From assembly GCF_000744185.1 (NCBI RefSeq), contig NZ_JQLL01000001.1:1641001-1705000 (forward strand): a stretch of 64,000 nt of DNA, read 5' to 3'. The notes beneath the pieces are model-generated. The model did no database searches, had not been told where the DNA came from, and saw only the letters and a program-made list of their open reading frames with translations. A program made the position numbers and the translations under genes. Numbering within the stretch: the first letter of the stretch is position 1; the number at the start of each line of letters is the position of its first letter. This document shows positions 50,880 to 60,489 of the stretch, one piece after another. Origin of the DNA: Carnobacterium funditum DSM 5970 (GTDB lineage Bacteria; Bacillota; Bacilli; Lactobacillales; Carnobacteriaceae).

Positions 50880-51260
50880 ATGGGTTACCGTAAATTAGGC
50901 CGTACAAGCTCACAACGTAAAGCAATGTTACGTGATTTAACATCTGATTTAATCATTAACGAACGTATTGTAACAACTGAAGCACGTGCTAAAGAAGTTC
51001 GCAAAACAACCGAAAAAATGATTACTTTAGGCAAAAAAGGCGACTTGCATGCACGCCGTCAAGCAGCAGCTTACATTCGTAATGAAGTAGCAGCTATTAA
51101 AGAAGAAGACGATGCTGTTGTTATCCAATCTGCTTTACAAAAATTATTTAGTGATATCGCACCTCGTTACGCTGAGCGTCAAGGTGGATACACACGTATT
51201 ATGAAAACAGAACCACGTCGTGGCGATGCTGCACCAATGGTTATTATTGAATTAGTTTAA
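50880..51260 (+). CDS. rplQ: 50S ribosomal protein bL17
   Basis: A 126-residue L17 ([42 protein letters not shown]). Last gene of the alpha operon. Confidence 0.96.
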   Translation: MGYRKLGRTSSQRKAMLRDLTSDLIINERIVTTEARAKEVRKTTEKMITLGKKGDLHARRQAAAYIRNEVAAIKEEDDAVVIQSALQKLFSDIAPRYAERQGGYTRIMKTEPRRGDAAPMVIIELV

Positions 51261-51676
51261 TTTCAGACAACGTTGGTTGACTTCGGTCAATACAATTAGT
51301 AGTTCTTAATTATACAACATTCAAACAAGGTTTACTTTTTTGATGTATGTAAAGAGTGTTACGATGATGGAAATACTAAGTTTTTCCAAGTCTAGCTCGA
51401 AACTTCTCTTAGGTGGAAATGGGTTTCATTTAAGAGAGGTAAATTCATCGAGTAAAGTGATTTTTTTTGTCTTAAAACAGGCAACAAATAATTGGGGTTG
51501 TCCCTTTATTTGTTGCCTGTTTTAGTATATAAAATGAAATGGTAGAATAAACTTATTCTAACCGATTGCTTTATACTACTGAGAATGGAACTGGAGAATA
51601 ACCTACATTGCACCAGGCATAATTTTTTGATAGTCTTATAGAGACTCGAAATTAATGAGAACGTGAGGAATGCCCA
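51261..51676 (+). other. Intergenic region between rplQ and ecfA1
   Basis: TTGAC-TTCG-GTCAA (51277-51290) is a UUCG-capped hairpin. A strong terminator lies at 51474-51523. Between them a fold of CTTCTCTTA against TAAGAGAGG (51402-51440) is possible. After the terminator, a TATACT (51572) and other AT-rich elements could be an ecfA1 promoter, but no well-spaced pair stands out. A 61-codon frame at 51340 is not convincing. Confidence 0.5.
51474..51523 (+). terminator. Strong terminator after the alpha operon
   Basis: AAAACAGGCAACAAATAA (51474) pairs perfectly over 18 bp with its complement at 51506-51523, which itself ends in TTTT. Confidence 0.9.
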
Positions 51677-52516
51677 ATGGATAAAATCATAACATTAAAA
51701 AATATTTCATATCAATACCATACAACGGATACCAGACCGGCTTTAAATAATATTTCTCTTTCTATAGAGGCTGGGGAATGGGTCGCAATTATTGGACATA
51801 ACGGATCTGGAAAATCTACTCTGGCAAAAACAATCAATGGGTTGATTGCTCCTAATCAGGGTGAAGTAACTGTTGGTGGGTTAGTTTTAAGCGAGCAAAA
51901 CATTTGGGAAATCAGAAAATTAGTTGGAATGGTCTTTCAAAATCCTGATAATCAATTTGTTGGCTCAACCGTACAAGATGATGTCGCTTTTGGATTAGAA
52001 AATCAAGGTATTCCAAGAGACGAGATGATTCAACGTGTCTTTGACGCGATTGAACGAGTAAAAATGACTGAATTTATGGAAAAGGAACCAGCTAGGTTAT
52101 CTGGAGGACAAAAACAACGCGCGGCAATTGCTGGTGTGGTTGCATTGCGTCCAGCTATTATTATTTTAGATGAAGCTACCAGTATGCTTGATCCACAAGG
52201 CCGACAAGAAGTTCTATCTACTGTTAAAGCGATTAAAGAAAAAGCTAATCTAACGGTGATTTCGATTACTCATGATATTGATGAAGCAGCAAATGCTAAT
52301 CGAGTAATCGTTATAAAAAATGGAGAATTGGTACAAGAAGGAACGCCGGAAGAAATTTTTGCGTCTGGTGAAAAATTAATTGAAATGGGGTTGGATTTAC
52401 CTTTTCCTGAAAAGTTAAAGTTATCCTTAAAGGAACGCGGTATTGATGTACCAGCGGAATACCTGACAGAAGAAGGGATGGTGGACTGGCTATGGACATT
52501 ATTTTCGAAAAAGTAG
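51677..52516 (+). CDS. ecfA1: ECF transporter ATPase EcfA1 (CbiO-type)
   Basis: A 279-residue ABC ATPase with Walker [10 protein letters not shown] (about residues 39-47), the Q-loop FQNPDNQ, signature LSGGQKQR and Walker [14 protein letters not shown]. With EcfA2 and EcfT it powers shared-module vitamin and metal uptake with different S components. It overlaps ecfA2 by 25 nt. Confidence 0.95.
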   Translation: MDKIITLKNISYQYHTTDTRPALNNISLSIEAGEWVAIIGHNGSGKSTLAKTINGLIAPNQGEVTVGGLVLSEQNIWEIRKLVGMVFQNPDNQFVGSTVQDDVAFGLENQGIPRDEMIQRVFDAIERVKMTEFMEKEPARLSGGQKQRAAIAGVVALRPAIIILDEATSMLDPQGRQEVLSTVKAIKEKANLTVISITHDIDEAANANRVIVIKNGELVQEGTPEEIFASGEKLIEMGLDLPFPEKLKLSLKERGIDVPAEYLTEEGMVDWLWTLFSKK

Positions 52517-53370
52517 GCTTTACCTATCAAAAAGGGACGCCTTTTGAAAACCGTGCTCTTTATGATATTGATATGGTCATAAAAGAAGGAAGTTTTACCG
52601 CTTTAGTTGGGCATACAGGCAGTGGGAAATCGACTGTTTTGCAGCATTTAAATGCTTTAATGAAACCAACAGAAGGTACGGTGACAATAGGTGACCGGGT
52701 TATTAGATCAGAAACCAATAATAAAAACCTTAAATCTATTCGCAGACAGGTCGGCATCGTTTTTCAATTTCCAGAGGCTCAATTATTTGAAGAAACGGTT
52801 GCAAAAGATATTGCTTTTGGCCCGAAAAACTTTGGCGTTTCTGAAAAAGAAGCGATGGAACTTGCTGAAAAAATGCTTCCGTTAGTAGGATTAGATGAAA
52901 GTTTTATGGAACGTTCGCCATTCGATTTGTCTGGCGGACAAATGCGTCGAGTTGCGATTGCAGGTGTATTAGCAATGGAGCCGCAGACTCTCGTCTTAGA
53001 TGAACCAACTGCTGGATTAGATCCACAAGGCCGTAAAGAGATGATGGATATGTTCTATCGTTTGCATAAAGAAAAGGGTTTAACCATTGTTTTAGTAACT
53101 CATCTAATGGATGATGTAGCTGACTATGCAGATCACATGATTATTTTAGAAAAAGGAACGGTTGTTAAAGAAGGAACACCACGCGAAATTTTCCGAGATG
53201 AAGAGTGGTTAAAAGCAAAGCAGTTAGGCGTACCTTCAGCTGTATCCTTTAGCAATCGGTTAGATGCGAAATTGGGTGTACTGGGTACTCATCCGTCGTT
53301 GACAGCTACCGAGTTAGCGAATTCAATTGCTGAACGCGTTAAAGCGTTAAAAGCAGGTGAAGTCAAATGA
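52492..53370 (+). CDS. ecfA2: ECF transporter ATPase EcfA2
   Basis: A 292-residue ABC ATPase with Walker [11 protein letters not shown]-loop [11 protein letters not shown] (the EcfA2-type Q-loop), signature LSGGQMRR and Walker [13 protein letters not shown]. Its start lies inside the end of ecfA1 and its stop overlaps ecfT (ATGATGA), so the three are one unit. Confidence 0.95.
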   Translation: MDIIFEKVGFTYQKGTPFENRALYDIDMVIKEGSFTALVGHTGSGKSTVLQHLNALMKPTEGTVTIGDRVIRSETNNKNLKSIRRQVGIVFQFPEAQLFEETVAKDIAFGPKNFGVSEKEAMELAEKMLPLVGLDESFMERSPFDLSGGQMRRVAIAGVLAMEPQTLVLDEPTAGLDPQGRKEMMDMFYRLHKEKGLTIVLVTHLMDDVADYADHMIILEKGTVVKEGTPREIFRDEEWLKAKQLGVPSAVSFSNRLDAKLGVLGTHPSLTATELANSIAERVKALKAGEVK

Positions 53371-54164
53371 TGGATAAATTGATTTTTGGTCGTTATATCC
53401 CTGGCGATTCTTTGATCCATAAACTAGATCCAAGAGCTAAGTTAATGGGCAGTATGTATTTTATCGGTATCATTTTTTTAGCCAACAATTGGCAAGCTTA
53501 TACGTTATTATTTCTCTTTACCATGTTTGTTATTCTATTATCTAAAATAAAATTAAGCTTTTTTATTAATGGTGTTAAACCACTCATTTGGTTGATTTTA
53601 TTTACGGTAATCTTACAAGTCTTGTTTACAGGCGGAGGAACAGTTTATTTTTCATGGGGTCCAATCACAGTGTCTCAAGAAGGCATATTAAACGGCGTGT
53701 ATATCTTTTGTCGGTTCGTGCTAATAATATTCATGTCAACCCTATTAACGCTGACAACTATGCCTCTTTCACTAACAGATGCCATTGAGTTCTTGTTGCG
53801 TCCCTTATTGGCGTTGAAAGTACCTGTTTATGAAATTGCTTTGATGTTATCGATTGCTTTAAGGTTTGTTCCAACATTAATGGATGAAACAGAAAAAATA
53901 ATGAATGCGCAACGTGCGCGAGGAGTAGACTTTGGAGAAGGCAATGTTTTTCAACAAATGAAAGCCATTGTTCCGTTATTGATTCCTTTGTTTGTCAGCT
54001 CATTTAATCGTGCCGAAGAACTAGCAACGGCAATGGAAGCTCGTGGGTACCAAGGTGGTGAAGGCCGAAGCAAATACCGTTTGTTGAAATGGGAGACGCG
54101 TGACACGTTTGTTATCGTCGCTTATGCTCTTTTAACTGTTGCCTTAATCTTTTTAAGAAAATAA
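53367..54164 (+). CDS. ecfT: ECF transporter transmembrane protein EcfT
   Basis: A 265-residue membrane protein with about five to six helices and two Ala-Arg-Gly coupling motifs ([11 protein letters not shown] and [11 protein letters not shown]) that contact the ATPases. It holds S components for vitamin uptake. The start overlaps the ecfA2 stop. Confidence 0.93.
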   Translation: MMDKLIFGRYIPGDSLIHKLDPRAKLMGSMYFIGIIFLANNWQAYTLLFLFTMFVILLSKIKLSFFINGVKPLIWLILFTVILQVLFTGGGTVYFSWGPITVSQEGILNGVYIFCRFVLIIFMSTLLTLTTMPLSLTDAIEFLLRPLLALKVPVYEIALMLSIALRFVPTLMDETEKIMNAQRARGVDFGEGNVFQQMKAIVPLLIPLFVSSFNRAEELATAMEARGYQGGEGRSKYRLLKWETRDTFVIVAYALLTVALIFLRK

Positions 54165-54251
54165 AGCAGGCATAAAGACTTGTTCATTAATCAGTCGAAC
54201 AGTCTTTTTCTGTTTTTAAGAATAAATTAAACCCTTAGGAGTTAGATGAAA

Positions 54252-55100
54252 ATGGAAAAAAAACGCTATAAAATAATCATTCAATACGATGGAACGAATT
54301 TTAATGGCTTTCAAATTCAACCTAAAGGGCGTACTGTTCAAGGTGAAATTCAGAGAGTGTTAAAAATTATGTCTAAAGGAATAGACATTAAGATACACGG
54401 ATCGGGTAGAACTGATTCAGGTGTTCATGCACTAGGACAAGTGATTCATTTCGATTACCCTTTTCCTATGCCAGTCGAAAATATGCAACGAGCCATGAAT
54501 AGTTTGACAACTGATGAAATTGAAGTTTGTGCTGTTGAAATCGTGAACCCCAACTTTCACGCACGGTATCTAACAACTGGTAAAAAATACATGTATCGAG
54601 TGGATACGAATGAAAATACGAATCCTTTTAAACGTTTATATGCAAAGCACCACGAATACCCTATTAACTTGCCAGTTTTAAAACAAGCCTTAAAAGATAT
54701 TGAAGGCACACATGACTTTTCCAGTTTTTGTGCGACAAATAGTGGACGCGAAAATAAAGTGAGGACTATTTACGAAGCTAGTGTGGTCGAAGATAAAGAA
54801 AATGGGGAACTCATTTTTACGTTTAGAGGAAATGGCTTTTTATATAATATGGTTCGCATTTTTATTGGGACATTGCTTCAAATTGCTAACGGTCGACGTC
54901 CGGCTGATGATATGAAGCGTTTGTTGGACGTTAAAGATCGTCGTCAAGCTGGTCCAACGGCATCCCCACAAGGGCTATATTTGGTTGAAGTCTTTTACGA
55001 TAATGAAAAAGCGACTAAAGGCACGGCTTTTGAAACGATAGCTCCTGCTAGAACGGAGAGGTCTAATGACAGTTCTGATAAGACCAAGTCTTTGGTCTGA
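54252..55100 (+). CDS. truA: tRNA pseudouridine(38-40) synthase TruA
   Basis: An enzyme of about 282 residues with the catalytic aspartate in GSGRTDSGVHALGQV (about residue 53) and the FRGNGFLYNMVR motif. It modifies the tRNA anticodon stem. ATG 54252 lies 10 nt after TAGGAG; ATG 54246 is possible. The last 25 or so residues form a polar tail beyond the usual end and overlap the following acetyltransferase gene by 35 nt. Confidence 0.92.
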   Translation: MEKKRYKIIIQYDGTNFNGFQIQPKGRTVQGEIQRVLKIMSKGIDIKIHGSGRTDSGVHALGQVIHFDYPFPMPVENMQRAMNSLTTDEIEVCAVEIVNPNFHARYLTTGKKYMYRVDTNENTNPFKRLYAKHHEYPINLPVLKQALKDIEGTHDFSSFCATNSGRENKVRTIYEASVVEDKENGELIFTFRGNGFLYNMVRIFIGTLLQIANGRRPADDMKRLLDVKDRRQAGPTASPQGLYLVEVFYDNEKATKGTAFETIAPARTERSNDSSDKTKSLV

Positions 55101-55557
55101 TTATTCTGATTTGATTGCTATTGAAAATCAATTATGGAATGAAAGCAATACTCCACAAATTATCACTTATTCAACACCAGCAGAGTATAGGATACAGTTT
55201 CCTGTTGGAACCCATTTAGTAGCCTTTAGCGAGTCAAAGGGAAAAGTTGTTGGATTCATCGGTTTTCATCCTCCGACTCATTTACAGGCCCATAAACGAA
55301 CGTGGACGGTTGACATAGGTGTAGATCCGATGATGCAAAGTAGTGGAGTAGGTAAAAAATTAATAGATGCTGTCAAAGAAGAAGCAGCTAAACAAAGCAT
55401 TCATAAATTAAGTCTACGCGTATTAGGAACCAATCAGCGTGCGGTACGTTTTTATCAAAAAAATGGTTTCATTATTGAAGGGATTTTAAAAGAAGAATTC
55501 TGGATGAGGAACCAATTTGTTGACGATATTTTGATGGGTTTTTATTTTGGGAAATAG
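55066..55557 (+). CDS. GNAT-family N-acetyltransferase
   Basis: A 163-residue GNAT protein. The acetyl-CoA loop is QSSGVGKKLIDA at about residues 103-114, followed by LRVLGTNQRAVRFYQKNGF, a typical motif B end. The substrate is unknown; the sequence is closest in style to small-molecule or RimJ/phosphinothricin-like acetyltransferases. The start lies within truA behind GGAGAGG. Confidence 0.85.
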   Translation: MTVLIRPSLWSDYSDLIAIENQLWNESNTPQIITYSTPAEYRIQFPVGTHLVAFSESKGKVVGFIGFHPPTHLQAHKRTWTVDIGVDPMMQSSGVGKKLIDAVKEEAAKQSIHKLSLRVLGTNQRAVRFYQKNGFIIEGILKEEFWMRNQFVDDILMGFYFGK

Positions 55558-55598
55558 ATCGAATCTGTTAGTATAACAAATTCGATAGGAGAATAAAG

Positions 55599-56052
55599 AT
55601 GAATAAAAAAGTCATGCTCTTTTTTGCCGCAGCATTTGTTTTAGGAGGTTGTGGCACACAAACAACTGAAGAACCAATGGTAGAGTCTTCTGATTCAGTA
55701 GCTCAATCGAGTGAAGAAGGTATGACAGAAAGTATAGCTGTTGGAAGTTCAGCAGGAATAGAATTAGCTACTCAAGATGATGAAGATAGGGCCTCCTGTT
55801 AGCGAAGCAGTAGGCAAGGCTGAAAAAGTGACAGGTATTAATCCATATGAAGAGTTAATTTACGCAAAAGAGACGGTTGATTTATCTAGCTATGAAAATC
55901 AATTATTAACAGACAATCAAGGAACACGTGTGAGGCTGTTTTCAAAAGACAATGAACAAAGCTATAAAACGGTTTATGTAAAGAATAACAACTGGTTAAA
56001 AGTGATTAATCTAGAAGCAGATAAGTTACTGTTAAATGAAAAAAACAAGTAG
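55599..56052 (+). pseudogene. Frameshifted lipoprotein gene
   Basis: The first frame (55599-55802) encodes a signal peptide with lipobox VLGGC (Cys18), then a Ser/Glu/Thr-rich linker, and stops after about 67 residues. The second frame (to 56052) continues with PPVSEAVGKAEKVTG and a folded-looking domain of about 85 residues. Removing one G from the GGG at about 55789-55791 would join them as ...DEDRPPVSEAV... The whole would be a lipoprotein of about 150 residues of unknown function. It may be a true pseudogene, a sequencing error in a homopolymer, or slippage; the sequence alone cannot decide. Confidence 0.7.
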
Positions 56053-56086
56053 GTAAAAAAAAAATAAAGAAAAGCATCTGGAAACA

Positions 56087-56204
56087 TTGACAACTATCTT
56101 TTTAAACGGTAAAATGTTAGGTGGTATTGTTTGCCCCACATAATGAGCCCCGGAAACTTATAGTGTGCAACAAACAAACAGATAAGAATATGGAGGAATA
56201 AAAC
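56087..56204 (+). promoter_or_regulatory. rplM promoter and probable L13 leader
   Basis: TTGACA (56087) and TAAAAT (56110) have 17-bp spacing. The leader has ATTGTTTGCCCCACATAATGAGCCCC and a later GTGTGCAACAAACAAACAG (split), matching the general layout of the Firmicutes L13 leader: a pairing of TTGTTTG with CAAACAA around a CCCC/GAG core. It probably mediates feedback by L13. Confidence 0.7.
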
Positions 56205-56648
56205 GTGCGTACAACTTATATGGCTAAACCTAGCGAAGTAGAACGTAAATGGTATGTGGTAGACGCAACTGATATCCCAATGGGACGTTTGTCTACTGTA
56301 GTAGCATCTATTCTACGCGGTAAAAATAAACCAACTTTCACACCCCACATTGATACTGGTGACTTTGTGATTGTTATTAATGCAGAAAAAATCAAATTAA
56401 CTGGTAAAAAAGCAACAGACAAAATTTATTATCACCACACTGGCTTCATTGGTGGTTTGAAGCAAGTCTCTGCTGGAGAATTGCGCTCTAACAACCCTCG
56501 TAAATTGATTGAAATGTCAGTTAAAGGCATGTTACCTAAAAATACTTTAGGCCGTGCACAAGGCATGAAATTACACGTTTACGCTGGTACAGAACACACT
56601 CACCAGGCACAACAACCAGAAGTATTAGATATTACTAACCTAATTTAA
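56205..56648 (+). CDS. rplM: 50S ribosomal protein uL13
   Basis: A 147-residue L13 ([41 protein letters not shown]). GTG 56205 follows TGGAGG. Confidence 0.95.
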   Translation: MRTTYMAKPSEVERKWYVVDATDIPMGRLSTVVASILRGKNKPTFTPHIDTGDFVIVINAEKIKLTGKKATDKIYYHHTGFIGGLKQVSAGELRSNNPRKLIEMSVKGMLPKNTLGRAQGMKLHVYAGTEHTHQAQQPEVLDITNLI

Positions 56649-56661
56649 GGAGGGAAATTCT

Positions 56662-57054
56662 TTGGCACAAGTACAATATACCGGCACAGGCCGTCGTAAA
56701 AATTCAACAGCTCGAGTACGTTTAGTACCCGGAACTGGTAAAATCATCATGAACAAAAAAGACATTACTGAATACATGCCTTTCCCATATCTTTATGTAA
56801 TCGTTAAACAACCTTTAGCAGTTACAGAAACTATGGAAAACTATGACATTCACGTAAACGTAAATGGCGGTGGATACACTGGACAAGCTGGCGCTACACG
56901 TCATGGTATCGCTCGCGCGTTGCTACAAGTAGATCCAGATTTCCGTGCTCCTTTAAAAGCTGCAGGCCTATTAACACGTGACCCACGTATGGTTGAACGT
57001 AAAAAACCAGGTCTTAAAAAAGCTCGTAAAGCTTCACAATTCTCAAAACGTTAA
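56662..57054 (+). CDS. rpsI: 30S ribosomal protein uS9
   Basis: A 130-residue S9 with [15 protein letters not shown] near the start, [19 protein letters not shown] in the middle and the C-terminal [12 protein letters not shown] tail that touches P-site tRNA. TTG 56662 follows AGGAGGG. Confidence 0.95.
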   Translation: MAQVQYTGTGRRKNSTARVRLVPGTGKIIMNKKDITEYMPFPYLYVIVKQPLAVTETMENYDIHVNVNGGGYTGQAGATRHGIARALLQVDPDFRAPLKAAGLLTRDPRMVERKKPGLKKARKASQFSKR

Positions 57055-57076
57055 TTCGTTATTATATCAACGTTTC

Positions 57077-57113
57077 AAGACGCTTTCCAAGAAATTGGAA
57101 GGTGTCTTTTTTT
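57077..57113 (+). terminator. Terminator after rpsI
   Basis: AAGAC-C-TTCCAA against TTGGAA-G-GTCTT, then T7, forms a stem with one or two mismatches. Confidence 0.85.
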
Positions 57114-57134
57114 GCTGTAATTGTTTATCCTAAA

Positions 57135-57170
57135 ACTAAAAAAGTTCATTCAACATTAGGTTGAATGAAC
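57135..57170 (-). terminator. Terminator of the minus-strand regulator gene
   Basis: GTTCATTCAAC (57144) and GTTGAATGAAC (57160) form an 11-bp stem. The A6 run on the plus strand (57138-57143) is a T run for the minus strand, so it terminates the RpiR-type gene. A further CTAATC/GATTAG hairpin at about 57251-57270 sits closer to the stop. Confidence 0.75.
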
Positions 57171-57285
57171 TTCATAAAGTGACTCTATTTTCTTATGATT
57201 TAGGGACAGCCAATACCAGTTTGACGAAAAGACATAACGTCTTAGCATAAACTCTAATCATCAAAGATTAGCTTATTTTTGTATG

Positions 57286-58134
57286 TTATTCCTTAATTCC
57301 TGAAATGACACGACGGACTTTAGAAATAGAATCTTCCGATTTCTCTTGATTGAAGAACCGGAAGATGACATATAGTGAGTCGATAATACTTAATTGCGCG
57401 ATACGAGATGCCAATGCTTCAGAACGAAATTCCGTTTCTTCAGAGATTGAAATGAAGACAACATCTCCAAGTTTAGCTAAAGGCGAATTCGCTTGACTCG
57501 TTATAACGATAATTTTAGCACCAGATTCTTTTGCGATTTTGGCGATACATATCGTTTCTTTGGATCTCCCCGTATGAGAAACAATGATAGCGCAGTCATT
57601 ATTCGTTAATAAGGAAACTTCCATTAACTGAATGTGGTAATCCGTACTATGAAGAACAGTAATAGAAGAGCGCAAGAATTTATGATAGGCATCTGCGGCT
57701 ACAATCTCAGAACCTCCAACACCAAAAAAGAATAAGCGATTGGAATTATTAATCATATTTCCTGCTTGTTTTAAATCTTGTTCTTTTAACAATTTTCTGG
57801 TATCAGTCAACGTTGAAATGTTAGAATCAAAAACCTTTTGTGCCATGGTTAACTCGGTATCATCTTTTTGAATATTTTCATGAATGGAGAACGCGGATAA
57901 ATCATTTTCTTGAATCAACATGGCTATTTTGAAATTTTTAAATCCGTTAAAGCCAAGTTTTTTTGTGAATTGAAAGAAAGTAGAATCTGCAATTTCTAGC
58001 TCATTTGCTAAATCACTAATAGAACTATGAGCGACTTTACTGGGGTTTTCTAAGATGTAATCTGCGATTGCTTGTTCTTTTGGACTAAAATCATTGTACA
58101 TCGTTTTAATTTGTAATCGGATTGAGACAGCCAT
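57286..58134 (-). CDS. MurR/RpiR-family transcriptional regulator
   Basis: A 282-residue regulator. It has an N-terminal helix-turn-helix (about residues 1-80, with LANELEIADSTFFQFTKKLGF) and a C-terminal SIS sugar-phosphate domain (VGGSEIVAADAYHKF; VSHTGRSKETI; VITSQANSPLAKLGD). SIS domains bind phosphosugars. ATG 58134 follows AAGGAGG. Its divergent position and the catabolic operon next to it suggest it controls gnd-PTS expression in response to a sugar-acid phosphate. No operator could be defined. Confidence 0.88.
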   Translation of the reverse strand: MAVSIRLQIKTMYNDFSPKEQAIADYILENPSKVAHSSISDLANELEIADSTFFQFTKKLGFNGFKNFKIAMLIQENDLSAFSIHENIQKDDTELTMAQKVFDSNISTLTDTRKLLKEQDLKQAGNMINNSNRLFFFGVGGSEIVAADAYHKFLRSSITVLHSTDYHIQLMEVSLLTNNDCAIIVSHTGRSKETICIAKIAKESGAKIIVITSQANSPLAKLGDVVFISISEETEFRSEALASRIAQLSIIDSLYVIFRFFNQEKSEDSISKVRRVISGIKE

Positions 58135-58559
58135 AAATGATCCTCCTTGAGACAATAATTCATCTCTTTTTTGCTAGTTTTAAAGATACAGTATTTCTAG
58201 AAAAAAAGCAAAAATGTTTATTTTTTTTTGTGCTGTACAGGTTAGTAAAAATTTGAGGAGTTATCATAGAACGGGTATTCGTAGTTTTTCTAGAGTTGGA
58301 TAGATCTTTGGTAGAAATAAAAAAAGGATTTATTTATGTAAATTAAAAATCTGGAATGACTCTTTAAAAAAATTAGAAAATATAGTTTAAACATATTTTT
58401 TTGAAAATTGCCTGTAAAAGAAGATGTATTGGTTATTCGTTGTCGAATGTAGGAGGATGATGTTTTTTTTAAAAGCAATAAAAAAAACTTTTGTTTTAGA
58501 TGTTGACATAAAAAAAATATTTTTTGTATAATTGGATTATAAAGATTGGAGGCGTTATC
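58135..58559. other. Divergent control region of the sugar-acid locus
   Basis: The gnd promoter is TTGACA (58503) and TATAAT (58527) with 18-bp spacing, followed by TTGGAGG and ATG 58560. The rest is very AT-rich with long A and T runs. No convincing catabolite-response element or clear RpiR inverted repeat was found by eye. Confidence 0.65.
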
Positions 58560-59459
58560 ATGGAGGTTGGTATAATTGGTTTAGGCAAAATGGGCTCAAA
58601 TCTAGCATTCAACCTAAAAGATCATAAGTATGATGTAAAAGGGATGGATATGTCAGAAGAAGCTTTGAACAGTGCAATGAAAGGGGGGATAAATACGTTT
58701 CAAACAGTCGATGAGCTGCTTGCTTCGTTCAAAGGCAAACGAGTAATCTGGATGATGCTACCAGCGGGGAATCCGACGGAAAGTGTGCTGGATTATTTAC
58801 TCCCATTATTAGCGCCACAAGATATCGTTATTGAAGGTGGAAATTCAAATTATAAAGATTCGATCCGTCGTTCAGAAAAATTCGCGAAAAAAGAGATTAG
58901 CTATTTTGATTGTGGAACATCGGGTGGGATTTCAGGAGCACGTAAAGATGCTTGCTTGATGATTGGTGGCGACAAGGAAGTTTTCGAATCAATCGAACAA
59001 CTGTTTAAAGATATCTCGATTGAGAGCGGATACTTGTATTCAGGAGCTTCCGGCAGTGGACATTTTCTGAAAATGGTACACAACGGGATTGAATATGGCA
59101 TGATGCAGGCAATCGGTGAAGGATTCCAAATTGTAGAAAAAAGTGATTTCGATTTTGATTTAGCTGAAGTCGCTCGTGTGTGGAATCATGGATCAGTTAT
59201 TCGTAGTTGGCTCATGGAAATCGCCGAAATTCAATTTAGAAGTAGTCCACGTTTAGAAGATTATCGTGGTAAGGTAGCAGCTTCTGGGGAAGCCAAATGG
59301 GCGGTTGAAACGGCTTTAGAGATGGGCATACCAGTACCAACCATTGCGTTGAGTTTGTTTATGAGGAACTTATCACAAGAAGAAGATAATTTTTCTGTAA
59401 AAGTGGTTTCTGCATTGCGCAATGGATTTGGCGGGCACGAAGTAGTAAAAAAGGATTAA
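58560..59459 (+). CDS. 6-phosphogluconate dehydrogenase (decarboxylating), short form
   Basis: A 299-residue enzyme of the shorter Gnd family (the classic enzyme has about 470). Rossmann motif GLGKMGSNLA (about residues 6-15), the family's CGTSGGISGARK substrate loop and the catalytic KMVHNGIEYGMMQ. It converts 6-phosphogluconate to ribulose 5-phosphate with CO2 release; the cofactor is likely NAD for this group. GGAGGC precedes ATG 58560; an earlier ATG in frame overlaps the -10 region. First gene of the operon. Confidence 0.88.
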   Translation: MEVGIIGLGKMGSNLAFNLKDHKYDVKGMDMSEEALNSAMKGGINTFQTVDELLASFKGKRVIWMMLPAGNPTESVLDYLLPLLAPQDIVIEGGNSNYKDSIRRSEKFAKKEISYFDCGTSGGISGARKDACLMIGGDKEVFESIEQLFKDISIESGYLYSGASGSGHFLKMVHNGIEYGMMQAIGEGFQIVEKSDFDFDLAEVARVWNHGSVIRSWLMEIAEIQFRSSPRLEDYRGKVAASGEAKWAVETALEMGIPVPTIALSLFMRNLSQEEDNFSVKVVSALRNGFGGHEVVKKD

Positions 59460-59473
59460 AAGGAGCTTTTAAG

Positions 59474-60472
59474 ATGTCAAAATATAATATCGCAATTGTC
59501 AATTCAAGTAGTTTTGGGAAAATTTTCCCAGAACATATAAAACAGCTTGAAAAGTTGGGGTCGGTCAAACACTTTACTGTTGACGGAGATATCAATGGAC
59601 GAGATTTAGCGGAAATTCTTCATGGATATAATATTATTATAGTTAGCGTTACGCCATTTTTTACAAAAGATTTTTTTGATTATAAAGATGAACTTATTTT
59701 AATTAGCAGACATGGGATTGGCTACAATAATATTGATATTGAAGCGGCAAAGAAAAATGATACTCTCGTTACAATTATTCCAGCACTTGTAGAAAGAGAC
59801 GCAGTTGCAGAAAATAATGTAACCAATTTATTGGCTCTTCTACGTTGTACAACGGAAGCGGATTCAAGAGTGAGAGAGGGGCATTGGACAGACAGAGCTC
59901 AATTTGTTGGAAGAACCTTGTTTAACAAAACAGTTGGCGTCATTGGGGTGGGAAATACTGGAAGTTGTGTTGTAGAAATTCTTCGTAATGGTTTTCGCTG
60001 CGAAGTGCTAGCGTATGATCCATACAAATCTGCGATGCACATTAAAAGTCATGGAGCGAAAAAAGTGGGACTGGATCAACTACTAGAGTCGTCAGATATT
60101 ATTTGTCTGTGTGCGAACCTAACAGATGAAAACTATCACATGATTTCTACGAAAGAGATTGAAATGATGAAAGATAATGTTTACCTCTCCAACAGTGCAC
60201 GAGGCGCCTTAGTCGATGAAAAAGCGATTGTGAGTGGTTTGAGTTCAGGTAAAATTGCTGGTTTTGCAACAGACGTTTTAGAAGAAGAACCTGGAGATAA
60301 AAATCATCCTTACCTATCTTTTAAGAATGTTGTGATGACACCGCATACTTCCGCATACACAATGGAATGCTTGGAAGAAATGGGAAATAAATGTGTCCGT
60401 GATGTTGAGAACGTTGTTGAAGGAAAACTACCTGAACGAGCTGTACAGGAACATAGCAAGTACCTTATCTAA
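59474..60472 (+). CDS. D-isomer specific 2-hydroxyacid dehydrogenase
   Basis: A 332-residue NAD(P)-dependent dehydrogenase. The Rossmann motif GVIGVGNTGSCV is at about residues 155-166, and the catalytic trio is Arg in CANLTDEN...NSARGALVDE, Glu in EEEPGD and His in TPHTSAYT. In this operon it could reduce a 2-keto acid phosphate such as 2-ketogluconate 6-phosphate to 6-phosphogluconate; other 2-hydroxy acids are possible. The gene begins 15 nt after gnd behind AAAAGGAG. Confidence 0.85.
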   Translation: MSKYNIAIVNSSSFGKIFPEHIKQLEKLGSVKHFTVDGDINGRDLAEILHGYNIIIVSVTPFFTKDFFDYKDELILISRHGIGYNNIDIEAAKKNDTLVTIIPALVERDAVAENNVTNLLALLRCTTEADSRVREGHWTDRAQFVGRTLFNKTVGVIGVGNTGSCVVEILRNGFRCEVLAYDPYKSAMHIKSHGAKKVGLDQLLESSDIICLCANLTDENYHMISTKEIEMMKDNVYLSNSARGALVDEKAIVSGLSSGKIAGFATDVLEEEPGDKNHPYLSFKNVVMTPHTSAYTMECLEEMGNKCVRDVENVVEGKLPERAVQEHSKYLI

Positions 60473-60489
60473 AAAGGGAAGTTAAAATC

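Noticed and set aside
51340-51525. 61-codon frame between rplQ and ecfA1
   Set aside because: It runs into the alpha-operon terminator stem and has no good ribosome-binding site.
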